A stretch of DNA of 64,000 nucleotides from Lepus europaeus (GCF_033115175.1 NC_084831.1:14051138-14115137), one strand, 5' to 3'. Shown: positions 35,301 to 45,243, numbered from the stretch's first letter. Numbers and translations: made by a program. Notes: generated by a model not told the origin, from the sequence alone.

Positions 35301-38300
35301 TGGGGTGCAGGCGAGGAGCTCTCTTTACAGATGCGGAGACTAAGGCCATGCCAGAAGAGCGGGGAGCTGAGATCCGATCCAGCTCTGCCTGACTCTGAGC
35401 CTTCTTAGCAGGAATGCAAAGATCTAGATCATTCCACGGGACCAAACTCCATCTGCTTCTCTTTGCTGGCTCTGAGCCAGGGCGGGACGTGGTGGCCAGA
35501 TGGCTGCAGGCCGGGAGGCTTGTGTTGGTGCGAGAGCCCCGCACAGGGCAGGTTGGTGTGAAGGCAGAGTGAGCCGGGTCTGAATCCCCACCCATCTCTC
35601 CCTGGCCTGGCCGTGTGACCTTGGCCAACTCACTCTGCCCCTGGGAGATGTGTCCTGAGATCTCAAGGCACTGGGTATAAAGCATCTCTCATAGGATGCA
35701 CCGAACCACAGCAGTTGCCATGGTAACCACTCCATGGACGAGGAAACCTAGGCCTGCCTGTGTGTGCTCAAGACATGTGTCTTATTCTTGCCTGTTACTT
35801 GGATCAGACCCTGCCCCCCGAGCCTCAGTCTCCCCTTTATACACCAGGGGTTGGTGTGGAGCGTCTCTCGGGGTGCATTCCACTCCGATGTTTCCATGAG
35901 ACCACAGGCTCCAGGGCCTGTTCGGTGTCCCGGGATCTGAGAACAGAACGTTCATGTAGGAGGGGACTGAAGCCCCCAGGGGCCCTGGCAGATGAGTGCA
36001 GGGAAGGAGTCAGCCCAATGCCCGGGCTCTCACAGCTGTGAATAAGCACCCCTGGGGGTGGGCATGCTCCGTGCAACCCCACAAGGCCGGGTGGGTCGTG
36101 AGCTGCCGTCAGTAAGGGCATCCAAGAGGCCGGTGCTGTGGGGCAGCAGGTGAAGCTAGTTCAAGTCTAGACTGCTCCACTTCCGATCCTGCTCCCTGCT
36201 AATGGCCTGGGAAAGCAGCAGAAGATGGCCCAAGTGCTTGGGCCCCTGCACCCACGTGAGAGACCTGGAAGAAGCTCCTGGCTCCTGGCTCTGGCCTGGC
36301 CTAGACCTGGCCATTGTGGCCATTTGGGTGAATGAATCAGCAAATGGAAGATTTCTCCCTCCCATCCCCCTCCCCCTCCCCCTCTCCCACCCCCTCTGCC
36401 TCTCCCTCTTTCTCTCTGTAACTCTGACTTTCAAATACACAAATAACAAAGGGCATCACGCCAGACAGAAGAGCCTCTCCACGGGCTACTGCCCAGCCCC
36501 TTCCAGGCGGCTTCATCCACAGTCGCCCACACCTGCCGACCCCAGAACGCGCTCCAGGTGCCTGGGTCACTCCCTGCAGGGCAGGGAGGGAGGGCACACT
36601 GTGCACCTGCTCCCCCTGGCTCTTCCCCTCCTCCTCAAACAGCCTCAGTGGCTCCTGAGCCCCTTGCCCCTCCCCTCCTAGTTACCCTTGTGTCCCCCAC
36701 AACACGGAGCAGAGCACTCGGCCCTTGCGAAATATTTGTTTAACAGAAAGACAGTTGTGTTGCTTTGTTAACGTGCGGCAGAAACAAGGAACAACATCCC
36801 CCAGGGCCAGGGTTGCCGAGGTTGGCTGCATACCTCCGTGTCCTCCCTGATCCCCACTGAGTCCGTGCCACGTGCCAGGCACCGAGCTCACAGGGGCTAC
36901 GGGCAGCTGGTGTGGGCAGGAGACACCGGGCGAGACCGGACATGGGCCGCCCAAGAAGCTCTCGTTCTTGGAATTGGCCCTCTGTGACTCAGAACCCTCG
37001 GGGAGGTGGGGAGGGGTAAATCCCATTTTGCGAACAGTTCCCGGGCTAAGCAGCAGGTGGGCGTTAGGGAACAGCCCGGGTTCAGAAGTGCTTTCCCACA
37101 CGCGAGGTTACTCACAGACCACGGAGCCGTTGACCACGTGGAACTGGTAGCTGCTCAGCACCGGCTGGCAGCCCAGCGCCTTCAGCTTCTCATAGCAGCA
37201 GTCATGGGCCAGACAGCACCTGGGGCCAGGAGGGAGGGGGTGAGGGGCTGCGCCTGCGGGGACACACCCTACCCCTGGGCGAGAAGGCACTGCCAGTGGG
37301 GAGGTGAGTGGCTGAGACGGTCGCCCCTCCACAGCCACAGGAGGCAGGTTGGTTCCAGGACCCCCTAAAGTCATTAAAATCAGCAGGTGCTTAAGCCCCT
37401 TACATAAAATGGCACAGTATTTGCACGCGGCCCACGCATATCCTCCCATTTATTTTAAATCCTCTCTGGATGACTTATCACACCTACTACGAGGGAACTT
37501 CAGAAAGTCTGTGGAACAATAGAACTAAAAGACAGGTTTGTTTCAGGGCAAAAATTGTGAAGTCCGTGCATAGTATTTTCATAATACACGTTTTCCGTGA
37601 GCTCCTTGAAGGCCTCACTGATGCATGGATTTCAACTTTTTTTTTTTTTTGCAACAAAAGCAGCTTATCTTTTAATTGCATTTTTCCAGGAATCTTTTGA
37701 AGTACCCTTGAGTGATGTGAATGCTACAGAAATCGCTCTTGCATTGTATCGTTTTGGGGAGAGTGACAAAAATGCTTGCACACGTTCAGTACAGATGCAA
37801 CTTTTTTCCATATATTTTTAATCCGCTGAACGAGGGGTAGCAATACAGAGGGCTGGGCTGGATTCTAAGACCCAAAATGCCAGGAAAACCACTCCCATCT
37901 CTCTCTCTCTCTCTCTCTCTCTTTCCTCGCTCTCTCTCTTTCTCTCTCATTCCCACCCTAAGGCGGGCTCTTTGCCAGCTAGTATTTTTGGCCAACAGGG
38001 TTATGTTTCTGATCTGCCTTTGGACTCGGACAAGGGAGAGACTGAAAGAAGCAAATTTTGCTCAGCCCCCTAGGAGCTCCTAGGAGCTGTGTGGGTTGGT
38101 GACTTGGTCTTGAATCCTCACGGTCCTCACCTGTGAAATGGAGGTGGGGACTGTGTCCTGCACACTCAGTGTGAGGCTTGGACTACAGCCGTGTGCAAAT
38201 GGCCAGTCCCAGTGCCAGACACCTACCGGGCGTCTTGTAAGCAGCAGCACCCTTCCAGGGCCCTGGGGACTTCCTGATCCCGTGACCCCAGGAGACCCGA

Positions 38301-41207
38301 GCATCAAGAACACTGTAGTCGTTGCTGTGGGGATGGATTTATCCACGCTGGGTTGACTGCAGCCAGCAGCGTTTCTCTTTCTTATTTCTTCATCGCAAAC
38401 AACACACAGACTGGCCTGTTTCTCCCTCCCTGGGCCCTGCCCAGACTGGAGCAGCCTCCGCTTTCCCCAGAAACTTGCACTCCCCCAGCTCCATCCTCAG
38501 GAGGAGGCCTGGTAGCCGGGTTTGTGCCATGTGACTGTGCCCAGATGGACTTCTCCAAACTGGGCCACACTTGGACTCTCTGTCCTAGAATATGGAATTA
38601 GGACTGCGAGGCCTCAAAGCAGTCTTGCTGCACCTGCAGCCCTCAAAGCCGGAGAGCCAAGCGAAAGCCCATTTGCCATGAGGGTGAGAGATTTCTAGAG
38701 AGCTGGGCAGGACTGACCCACAGGGCCCAGCGCAAAATGAGAATGCAAAGCCCGCTAGTCAGAATCTCCGCGTTGTGACGGCAGAGCAGTGGGCTGGGCA
38801 TGCCGGGCCCTGGGCGACACCGCCGGTCACAGAGTCAAGAAGCTGGCACAACAGTGGGATCACCTCTTGGGACACCTGCAGCCCCTATCAGAGGGCCTGG
38901 GTTCAAGTCCCGGCTCTGCTGCCGATCCAACTTCCCACTAATGTGCACCTTGGGGACAGCAGGTGATGCTGTAGTACTAGGGTCCCTGTCACCCGCATGG
39001 ATCGAGTTCCAGGCTCCTGGGTTCAGCCTAGCTCAGCCCTCGCTATGGTAGGCATTTGGGGAATGAACAAGCAGATGGAAGACTTTCTCTCTCGCTCGCT
39101 CTCTCTCTCTCCCCTCTCTCCTCTCTTTCTCTCTCTCTCTTACAACTGAAATGAAAATAGTTAAAATTTTTTCAAAGAGGCTGGCCCCAGACCTAGGTTC
39201 CTCAAGACCACCCGCCCCAACCCCCTGCGAGTGCCCCCCCCCCCCGGTCTTTTCTTAGGTGAAGCAGCAGCAGTTTCTGTTATGGCCACGCAGGAGTGCT
39301 GACTCCCCCTCTCCAGCTTCCACAGGGACTTCAACGCATGTCGAGTGCTGGCCGGCCCCGGGGCTCTGCACCCACCTGTCGGTGTCATCCACAGGGGTCC
39401 CTTTGCCCCCCAGCCCGCAGTAGCAGCCGTAGCCGTAGTAGGAGAAGAAGGCGCTCCGCCCCGTGATGCCCTTGACCATCCTTTGAAACTGCCAGAAGCT
39501 GCTGTGTGCCGGCGCCGCCCCTGCCGATGAGCAAACAAGGAGGAGGGAGTGCAGTGAGCCGGGGCTGCAAAGCGAGTGGGCGCGGCGGGGTCCTCAGCCC
39601 TGCCCGGGGTGGGAGAGGGGGAGAGGACAATGGGGCCAGGTGTTCCCTAGGGACACAGCCAGCTCCTGGCCAGCCCAGCATGAACACCCCGTTCAATGCC
39701 ATTTAGGACGATGCTGGATGCCAACCACACAGTCCGGCCCCTGCAAGCAGAGGACCACTGTGCCGGACAGACGCCCCCACGTCTGGGGCAACATGAACAG
39801 AAGTTTAAAGCCAGAAGTGCCAGTCCCCACAGGCTCAACAATCCTGCAGGAAAAGCGAAATACTTGAGGCAGCAAGGACACCCCTCCCCCACCTGTTTTT
39901 ATTAAAACAGACAGATACACCAGGACCCAGCGATCTTTCCTTCTCGAAAACGCTTACAAAAGTGGGCATGAGTAGAAACACAAGGGCGTTGGCTGCAGCA
40001 TAACTTGTGATACCAGAAAACCGGAAAGCACCCACAGGGAGGAGCAACAAGACCTTGCGTCTTGACAACATGCTCGAGGCAGCAGGGTTGGGAGGTAGAC
40101 AGAGACGGGCAAGGCTGTTCCGTGTACTTCTCTGCCGTCCGATTTTTCATCATGCATATTTCTATTATGCGGGCTTAACCGTGTGAGTATAAAGGCTGAG
40201 GAGAATGGGTCCCAGACTCTCAGGAGCAGTGACGTCGGGGTGCAGGGGGAAGAACCGAGGTCCAGGAAGGTCAGGGAGGGGCTCTGCCTTCTCACGCTGT
40301 GCCCATGCATTGGCCCTTATAACTACCAGCATATATGAGCTTTGCAATAAATCATGAACTTGGAGAAGAGAGAGGGCATTCGGGAGATTCTCCCTGGTGT
40401 CTTCTGGTCTCACTGGGGTTTAGGCGCCTTGTTGTCTTGAAGGGCAGTGGGGAGGGAGGAGGGGCCGTGAGCCCAAGGGTGGCCCCTGCTGCACATGTCA
40501 ACCTCTGGGGCTGCAGAAGTGGCCCTTCCTGGGGCTGTGTGCCCCCTGCACCGTGAGCTTGAGGACCGTGCATCCAGACCACTGACCGAGGGGGAAGGGA
40601 AGCCCATCTGGGGCAGTGTTGACTTACAAACCCAGAAGTTACAGCTCCATGGCCAAAGCAGACAGAGCGAGGGGTGTGGGGAGCGCGCTCCTCCGCTGAT
40701 CCTGCACACGTGCCTGTGTTTCCCACGGACCCCAGGCTGTTTCCCACTCCACAGAGCGACAGCAGCTGGGCTCCCAGCAGCAGCACCCTGCAATTACTGC
40801 GTATGTCCGAAGTCACCACGACAACCACTCCCCAGTCAGAAGGAACTGTTCCCAGCGTAGCTAGATACACATCCGTGTTTCTGAGCTGGAGTTCACTGAC
40901 TTTAAAGAAAGGCACTGGGCAGCCCGCGAGGGTCGCAGGGCTGTCGTCACACAGCCTGCTTCTCAGAGAAGGCCAGGAGTCCGGCGGCCCTCGTGGTCTG
41001 TGGGACCGGCCCCCGTCCGGCGGAAGCAGGGGCACTTTGCCACACTGCTTCTCTTTCGAGTGGCTATGCCTTTCCCGCACCCGATGCCAGCCCTGAAGGC
41101 CCCCCAACCCCCCGGCAGAGACAGGAGGACAGCATCCTGGTCCTCTCCCAGACGACGTGCTACTTACAGCAGGACACAAAGATGGCGAGAACAGCAAGGA
41201 GCCTCAT
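29149..41207 (-). CDS. PLA2G2C: PLA2G2C, group IIC secretory phospholipase A2 (4 coding exons)
   Basis: Minus-strand exons 41207-41168, 39520-39376, 37219-37116 and 29318-29149 give 459 nt and 152 residues, with GT-AG junctions and the same phases as PLA2G2F. Signal peptide [14 protein letters not shown], mature chain probably starting near Ser20 or Ser21 before FWQFQRMV; Ca2+ loop [11 protein letters not shown] (44-54); active site [10 protein letters not shown] (63-72) with His67/Asp68; Asp117 in CECD; N-glycosylation site NGSV at Asn92; and the extra Cys-bounded loop of group IIC (Cys99-Cys107). The residue before CC is Arg, where most group II enzymes have Trp; I recall the same in the rat enzyme. 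No stop, frameshift or lost catalytic residue is visible, although the human gene is usually described as probably inactive. The last intron is 7.8 kb. Expression cannot be judged from sequence. Confidence 0.92.
29715..30222 (+). mobile_element. Tigger/MER2-like DNA transposon remnant, interrupted
   Basis: CCCCCACCTACAATTTTGCTTCCC and CACTGCGGTCTAAAAATATT match the left end, and CTCAGGCATCCGCTGCAGG followed by GGATGAGGGGGGACTGCCGT matches the right end of Tigger-type elements as I remember them. The element is split by the insertion at 29958-30134. Confidence 0.6.
29958..30134. mobile_element. mariner-like short element inside the Tigger remnant
   Basis: Ends TGAGGGGACTTCAG and GGAAAAACCCTTG are imperfect inverted repeats, and TA follows the right end. 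Shares internal text (GAAATCCGTGCAG, CTGTGAGCTTCCTGAAG) with the copies at 37490 and 57958. Confidence 0.6.
30609..31525. repeat. 0.9 kb TG-rich imperfect repeat in PLA2G2C intron
   Basis: Alternating purine-pyrimidine sequence built from GTGTGTGC, CTGTGTGTGC and ATGTGTGTGC. No unit is strictly periodic. Cys/Val/Met-rich open frames on plus and Thr/His-rich ones on minus are by-products. Confidence 0.93.
31530..34290. other. PLA2G2C intron, mostly unique
   Basis: GC- and pyrimidine-rich sequence, with an LTR-like stretch at 32795-33165 and a 23-bp exact tandem duplication at 33724-33769 (GCGCTGTGGTCTCTCC...). No exon with both splice sites and a family signature was seen. Confidence 0.5.
32795..33165 (+). 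mobile_element. possible MaLR-type LTR remnant
   Basis: TGTAGTAGCTGTTCGTTGCTC..., GGTGATTTGTAAAGAGG, GGGAGGGTGGAAGG and CCTCCCCCCAGGTCCCACC occur in the order known from mammalian MaLR solo LTRs. Too diverged for a subfamily call. Confidence 0.4.
34291..34575 (+). mobile_element. CSINE2-like, 5' end diverged
   Basis: Recognisable from CATCCCACATCGGAGCAC through the CTTGGGCCCCCGCCACCC box to CTTTCAAATAAATAAATACACATC. Confidence 0.8.
35070..35082. promoter_or_regulatory. perfect RFX X-box palindrome
   Basis: GTTGCCAGGCAAC: two perfect half-sites with a 1-bp spacer, in unique sequence inside the last intron of PLA2G2C. Confidence 0.55.
35565..35690 (-). mobile_element. MIR remnant
   Basis: GGTCTGAATCCCCACCC, GTGTGACCTTGGCCAACTCACTC: complement of the MIR core. 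Confidence 0.55.
35714..35727. promoter_or_regulatory. second RFX X-box palindrome
   Basis: GTTGCCATGGTAAC: both half-sites fit GTTRCC/GGYAAC with a 2-bp spacer, 644 bp from the previous site and just past a MIR remnant. Confidence 0.55.
36127..36452 (+). mobile_element. CSINE2-like
   Basis: GGCCGGTGCTGTGGGGCAGCAGG through CTTTCAAATACACAAATAAC, with a CCCTCC-rich stretch replacing the usual CT tract. Confidence 0.85.
37116..37219 (-). CDS. PLA2G2C: PLA2G2C coding exon 3 (active site)
   Basis: Acceptor GCCCCAG before 37219 and donor GTGAGTAAC after 37116. Encodes [19 protein letters not shown] and the NGSVV glycosylation sequon. Two codons shorter than the matching PLA2G2F exon. Confidence 0.93.
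37318..37860 (+). mobile_element. second Tigger-like DNA transposon remnant, interrupted
   Basis: GGTTGGTTCCAGGACCCCC, CTTACATAAAATGGCACAGTATTTGC and, beyond the insertion, CACGTTCAGTACAGATGCAAC match Tigger-family sequence as I recall it. Interrupted at 37490-37710. Lies 100 bp from the PLA2G2C active-site exon. Confidence 0.6.
37490..37710. mobile_element. mariner-like short element inside the second Tigger remnant
   Basis: 221 bp, ends CGAGGGAACTTCAGAAAG and CTTTTGAAGTACCCTTG are inverted repeats, preceded by TA. Non-coding. Confidence 0.65.
37902..37945. repeat. (CT)n microsatellite
   Basis: CT units with TTTCCTCG and CTTT interruptions, with no SINE body attached. Confidence 0.85.
38838..39172 (+). 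mobile_element. old CSINE in PLA2G2C intron
   Basis: GGGTTCAAGTCCCGGCTCTGCTGCC (B-box-like), CAGGCTCCTGGGTTCAGCC, GGGGAATGAACAAGCAGATGG and a CT tract; no A tail of note. Confidence 0.7.
39234..39245. repeat. C12 homopolymer
   Basis: Run of 12 C, 130 bp from PLA2G2C coding exon 2; a likely sequencing-error spot. Confidence 0.9.
39376..39520 (-). CDS. PLA2G2C: PLA2G2C coding exon 2 (Ca2+-binding loop)
   Basis: Acceptor ATCGGCAG before 39520 and donor GTGGGT after 39376. 145 nt. Encodes [16 protein letters not shown] and the Ca2+ loop, ending DTD plus two bases of the Arg62 codon. Confidence 0.92.
39521..41167. other. PLA2G2C first coding intron
   Basis: Unique sequence without recognised repeats except low-complexity. 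Minus-strand open frames up to 281 codons have no domain signature. Confidence 0.5.
41168..41207 (-). CDS. PLA2G2C: PLA2G2C coding exon 1 (signal peptide)
   Basis: ATG at 41207 reading leftward, followed by 13 codons of hydrophobic signal peptide, then donor GTAAGT at 41167-41162. The frame stays open upstream to an ATG at 41345, but the ISSGM context with a hydrophobic run right after fits the start I recall in rodent orthologues. Confidence 0.82.
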
Positions 41208-41424
41208 TCCCGAGGAGATGGCGGGCGGGCGCTGAGGCGCCAGGGTCTTGCCGTGGTCTGAGCGTGAGCAGGCTCCCGGCTGAGCTCCTGTTTGGGCAGG
41301 CAAGGAGCAAAATGAGGCAAAGCCATTTGGGTGCCGAAACCTCAATTGTCGAGCCCTCGGCAGGGGCTCAACAAGAGCTTTTGCAAAGCTAATTATCGGT
41401 GAACGTGAAGTCCTTGCTGGTCTC

Positions 41425-41432
41425 TAAATATA
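41425..41432 (-). promoter_or_regulatory. possible PLA2G2C TATA-like element
   Basis: TATATTTA on the minus strand about 220 bp upstream of the PLA2G2C ATG, in otherwise unique sequence. A start site 25-30 bp downstream would give a 5' leader of about 190 nt unless a separate non-coding exon exists. Motif-only evidence. Confidence 0.25.
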
Positions 41433-41562
41433 AAACAAGAAGGGCTCCATTATTCGGACAGTGTAAGTTTTTTTCCTTTTAATTTCTTCTTGGGCAACTG
41501 TATCCCTTCATCTTTTTTCACCCCCTTTCTGTCTGTTCCCAGCCATAAAGACATTTACACTG

Positions 41563-41815
41563 GGACCGGCGCGGTGGCACGGCAGGTTCAGCCGCTGCCT
41601 GCAATTCGGAGCACTGGTTCAAGTTTTGCTTGTCCCACCCTAGGAAAGCAGAAGATGGGCCCTGCCACCCTGTCACGTGGGAGACCTGGATAGAGCTCCA
41701 GGCTCCTGGCCCAGCCCAGCTATTCCAGCCATCTGGGGAGTGAACCAGCAGATGAGAGATCTCTCTTTCTCTCTCTCCATTTCAAACAAATAAGTAAATC
41801 TTTTTTAAAAAAATA
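41563..41815 (+). mobile_element. CSINE2-like, shortened
   Basis: GGACCGGCGCGGTGGCACGGCAGG to CATTTCAAACAAATAAGTAAATC. An internal section before CCCTGCCACC is missing. Confidence 0.82.
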
Positions 41816-41906
41816 CATTTAAACCGCAGAATAAAACACAGCCCAGGAGAGCCCACGGCATTTGCACTGCAGTCCCACAGATTTCCTTCTTGGATCACGG
41901 TTCATC

Positions 41907-42231
41907 CTTTTTTTTTTTTTTTTTTTTTTTTTGACAGGCAGAGTAGACAGTGAGAGAGACGGAGAGAAAGGTCTTCCTTTGCCGTTGGTTCACCCTCCAA
42001 TGGCCGCTGCGGCCGGCACACCAAGCTGATCCGAAGGCAGGAGCCAGGTGCTTCTCCTGGTCTCCCATGGGGTGCAGGGCCCAAGCACTTGGGCCATCCT
42101 CCACTGCCTTCCCGGGCCATAGCAGAGAGCTGGCCTGGAAGAGGGGCAACCGGGATAGAATCCGGCGCCCTGACTGGGACTAGAACCCGGTGTGCCGGCA
42201 TCGCCTATTGAGCCGTGGTGCCCGCCACGGT
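41907..42231 (-). mobile_element. CSINE3-like
   Basis: T24 start, GACAGGCAGAGTAGACAGTG, and 5' end GAGCCGTGGTGCCCGCC. The long pure T run suggests recent insertion. Confidence 0.87.
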
Positions 42232-42334
42232 TCATCTTATGCATCAACTCAGCCCCTGCAAATGACGCTAAAAACACCCGCCGGCACCGTCCAAACCTTT
42301 GTGAGGACACGCCGAGGGCTCCACGCGCATCACA

Positions 42335-42440
42335 CTAGGCCATTCTCACTGCAACTTGAGTCTCTTATGATCATTTTAGAGATGGGGAAGCTGAGGCCAG
42401 AGGGCTTGAGTAAATCCCTCAGTCACTCAGCTGTATGGGG
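42335..42440 (+). mobile_element. MIR remnant
   Basis: ATTTTAGAGATGGGGAAGCTGAGGCCAGAGG and CTCAGTCACTCAGCTGTATGG. Confidence 0.55.
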
Positions 42441-43380
42441 CGGGGCGCATTTGTCATACTGAAGGAAACTGCTTTATAGGGCAAACTGCAGCCACAGGAG
42501 AAAGCACCATTCTTACCACTGGGGGACAGCAGAGGAGAAGGCGGGCTTGGGTCCCTACGGGGAGCCGTCACAGGCCCGGGCGCTGGCTTTCTTTACACAC
42601 AAGTTACAGGCTCCATCACACACCAGGCAGAATCCGGTCACATCAGGGCTTGAACAGCTCAGCGGAGCCCAGAGAAACTGGCAGGTGCGGAGTCGCAGGT
42701 AGAGCTGCAGCCGGTGGCAAATCTCCTGCTGGGCCTGGGTGAGTCAGCCCGGGGTCTTGGCTATCTTCGCCACCTTTGGCAAAATTCTGGGGAGCACTGC
42801 AGGCCCGGGTCCTGAGCAGGCCCGGCCCGACCGGCTTTCACTGCGGCTGCTAGGCAGGAGGCTGTGGGAGGCCCCGGCCCTACAGGCTCACCGCCCCGTC
42901 ATCTGCCCGGGTGCCGTCCACCAGGAAGGGACTCGCGTCTCTCAAACAAGCCGGGCACAGTGACGCCTCAGGTGCACGTGTAGGCGGAGATACGGCAGAC
43001 GCTTAGCAAGCGCCAGCTGTGTGCTCCTCCAAGCACAGGACTCCGGCCGAGGGAGCTCAGAGCCGGCTGGGGAGCCAAGATGGGAGTCTGGGCCAGAGGC
43101 AGCTTCCACCCCGACAATAGAGCCCGGCCCCAGGAGTGCTCAGCACAGGGTCTGCCAGGTACTCCCCTCCCCCACACTCGCTCCCTGCAGCCTGGACGTG
43201 CGACCAAGGCTATGAGCCTCCCCACAGAGGAGGGGCGGGTGGCGGCTGCGGTGGGGCTGTCTTCCTCACTCCTTCCATCCGTCCTTGAGGCTCCTTCTCG
43301 GCTCCAGGGCTCCCTGGAGCAGCAGCCACCTGTGTGTGTCAGCTTCTCCCTCAACCTCAGCCTCTCCCATGGGGGGTCAG
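42441..43380. other. intergenic DNA upstream of PLA2G2C
   Basis: Unique GC-rich sequence; nothing recognised. Confidence 0.5.
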
Positions 43381-43389
43381 TTTCTAGAG

Positions 43390-43660
43390 CCATGTGCCAG
43401 CTCCTCTCTGTGCCAGGTGCTCTCTGTGAGCTTCTCTCTCCAGGTCAGCTTCTCCACCATGTTCCAGCTGCTCTCTCTGCCAGCTGCTCTCTCTGTCAGC
43501 GTCTCTCTCCAGGTCAGCTTCTCCACCATGTGCCTGCTCCTGTTAGCTTCTCTCTCCAGGTCAGCTTCTCCACCATGTTCCAGCTCCTCTCTCTGCCAGC
43601 TGCTCTCTCCGTCAGCTTCTCTCTCCAGGTCAGCTTCTCCACCGTGTGCCAGCCCCTCCC
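43390..43660. repeat. pyrimidine-rich tandem repeat with alternating 69/47-bp spacing
   Basis: CAGGTCAGCTTCTCCACC recurs at 43441, 43510, 43557 and 43626, spacing 69, 47 and 69. The open frames of up to 241 codons across it (Leu/Ser-rich on plus, Trp/Arg/Glu-rich on minus) follow from the repeat. Confidence 0.85.
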
Positions 43661-43940
43661 TCTCCTCAGTCTCGAAGTGCTCACTTCCTGCATCTCCGGG
43701 TGCCTCCCAGCCACGCCCGTCTGTCTCTGTCTCCCAGTCTGTTCCCAGGGGCTCCGTGTGGAAACCATTAGGGCCCCAAGTGCTTGTGAAAGTGAGTTCC
43801 CCTGAGTTCGGAGCAGGTGTGCGAGCCTGCTCAGAGGGCGGCAAACACTTCCGGCAGGAGGTGGTGGGAGCACAGCCCCACCCGGCGGGAATGTCACATT
43901 CCACAGCTCAGAGGGAAGTGGCCTGAGAAAGACCACACTG

Positions 43941-44235
43941 GGGCCAGTGCTGTGGCATAGCCCATAACGCCTCTGCCTGCAGCGCTGGCATCCCACATGG
44001 GCGCCAGTCCGTGTCCGACTGCCCCACTTCCGATCCAGCTCCTTGATAATGGCCAGGGGAAGCGATGGAAGAGGCCCAAGTGCTTGTGGGAGACCGGGAT
44101 GAAGCTCCCGGCTCCTGGTTTTGGGCTAGCCTAGCCCTGGCTGCTGCAGCCATCCGGGGAGTGAACCAGCGGAGGGAAGACTTCTCCCTCTGTCCTCCCT
44201 CTCGCTGTGTAACTCTTCCAAATAAACACAAAAGC
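43941..44235 (+). mobile_element. CSINE2-like
   Basis: GGGGCCAGTGCTGTGGCATAGCCC to TCTTCCAAATAAACACAAAAGC. Confidence 0.85.
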
Positions 44236-44750
44236 TTATAAAAGAAAGAAGTTCACACAGCCTCTGGGGCGCAGGCCCAGGGCGGACACTCGGGTCCCCA
44301 GCGCCGAGTCGCTGTTCTTCCTCCCTGTCCCCGCCGGGACCTCTCGCTGCCAGCCGTGCGTTCTGAAGCCATCAGAGCATCCTCACCAAGACCAGCTGCG
44401 ATTCAGGCAAGACGGCCGTGGCTCGCTCCATGTGCATAGTGCTTGGGGCTCATAGGACTGAGCTGAAATCAACCCAACAGCACAGGGCCAGACGACCAGA
44501 GACTCGATGGGGGGTGAAAATGTGGCAGGGAGCGCGTGGTGGCCTCCCTGGTGCAGAGGGCAGCAAGGAGCCCCCGATGGAACATGGGCTGGCTCTTCCC
44601 CTCCAGGAGAAAGAGCCAGCAAATTCTGTTAGGGCGAGGCCACGCCCACTCTGTCACCTCGTCATCCCCGGGCCCTCCCAGCATAGAGCCTTGCACCAGT
44701 GGCAGTGATGGGCGACCTACAGGTCACACTTCACTTTCCGACCCTGCACA
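44236..44750. other. intergenic DNA
   Basis: Unique sequence, nothing recognised. Confidence 0.5.
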
Positions 44751-44751
44751 C

Positions 44752-44963
44752 AGTCCCTGGAAAAAAATGGAGTTAAGAGATAAGTTGGCTTCAGTGCAAA
44801 AGAGTTTGAAATTCACGCATAGGAGGGGACATCAAAAAGTTTCCAGAAAATGAGGACTATGAAAAAGCTAGAAATGGACCTAAAAAAAAAAAAAAAAAAA
44901 AGAGCACCATAATTAACTCATCTTTTCATTCTGCTCTTTCACAAAACTGCTGAAAGATTTCCT
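44752..44963. mobile_element. two partial mariner-like elements in series
   Basis: 44752-44822 has the internal text (ATGGAGTTAAGAGATAAG, GTGCAAAAGAGTTTGAAATTC). At 44823 a fresh left end GGAGGGGACATCAAAAAG begins, preceded by TA, and runs to about 44963 with an A20 run inside. Confidence 0.5.
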
Positions 44964-45243
44964 TACTTATGTATTTATTTATTTGAAAGGCAGAGTGAGA
45001 GGGAGAGAGAAAGAGGGCCCCTCCATCCACTGACTCAGTCCCCCAACGTCCATAACAGCCAGGACCTCCATCCTGGTCTCCCATGCGGGTGGCGGGGATC
45101 CAAGGACTTGGACCATCACCTGCCGCCTTCCCAGGTGAATAGCAGGACGCCGGATCAGCAGAGCAGCTGGGATTCGAACGGACTTTCTGCTCTGGGGCAC
45201 GGGCTTCACAAAGGGGCCTTCATCAGCTGCGCCACACTGCCCC
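44964..45243 (-). mobile_element. CSINE2-like, minus strand
   Basis: CTTACTTATGTATTTATTTATTTGAAAGGCAGAGTG to CAGCTGCGCCACACTGCCCC. Confidence 0.83.

Larger units (their letters stand above)
34576..36126. other. PLA2G2C intron segment with X-boxes
   Basis: Unique except for MIR pieces near 35320-35380 and 35565-35690. Contains the two X-box palindromes at 35070 and 35714. No coding signature. Confidence 0.5.

Noticed and set aside
43080-43926. 241- and 213-codon plus-strand frames and a 175-codon minus frame
   Set aside because: They follow the pyrimidine-rich tandem repeat and lack any domain or splice evidence.
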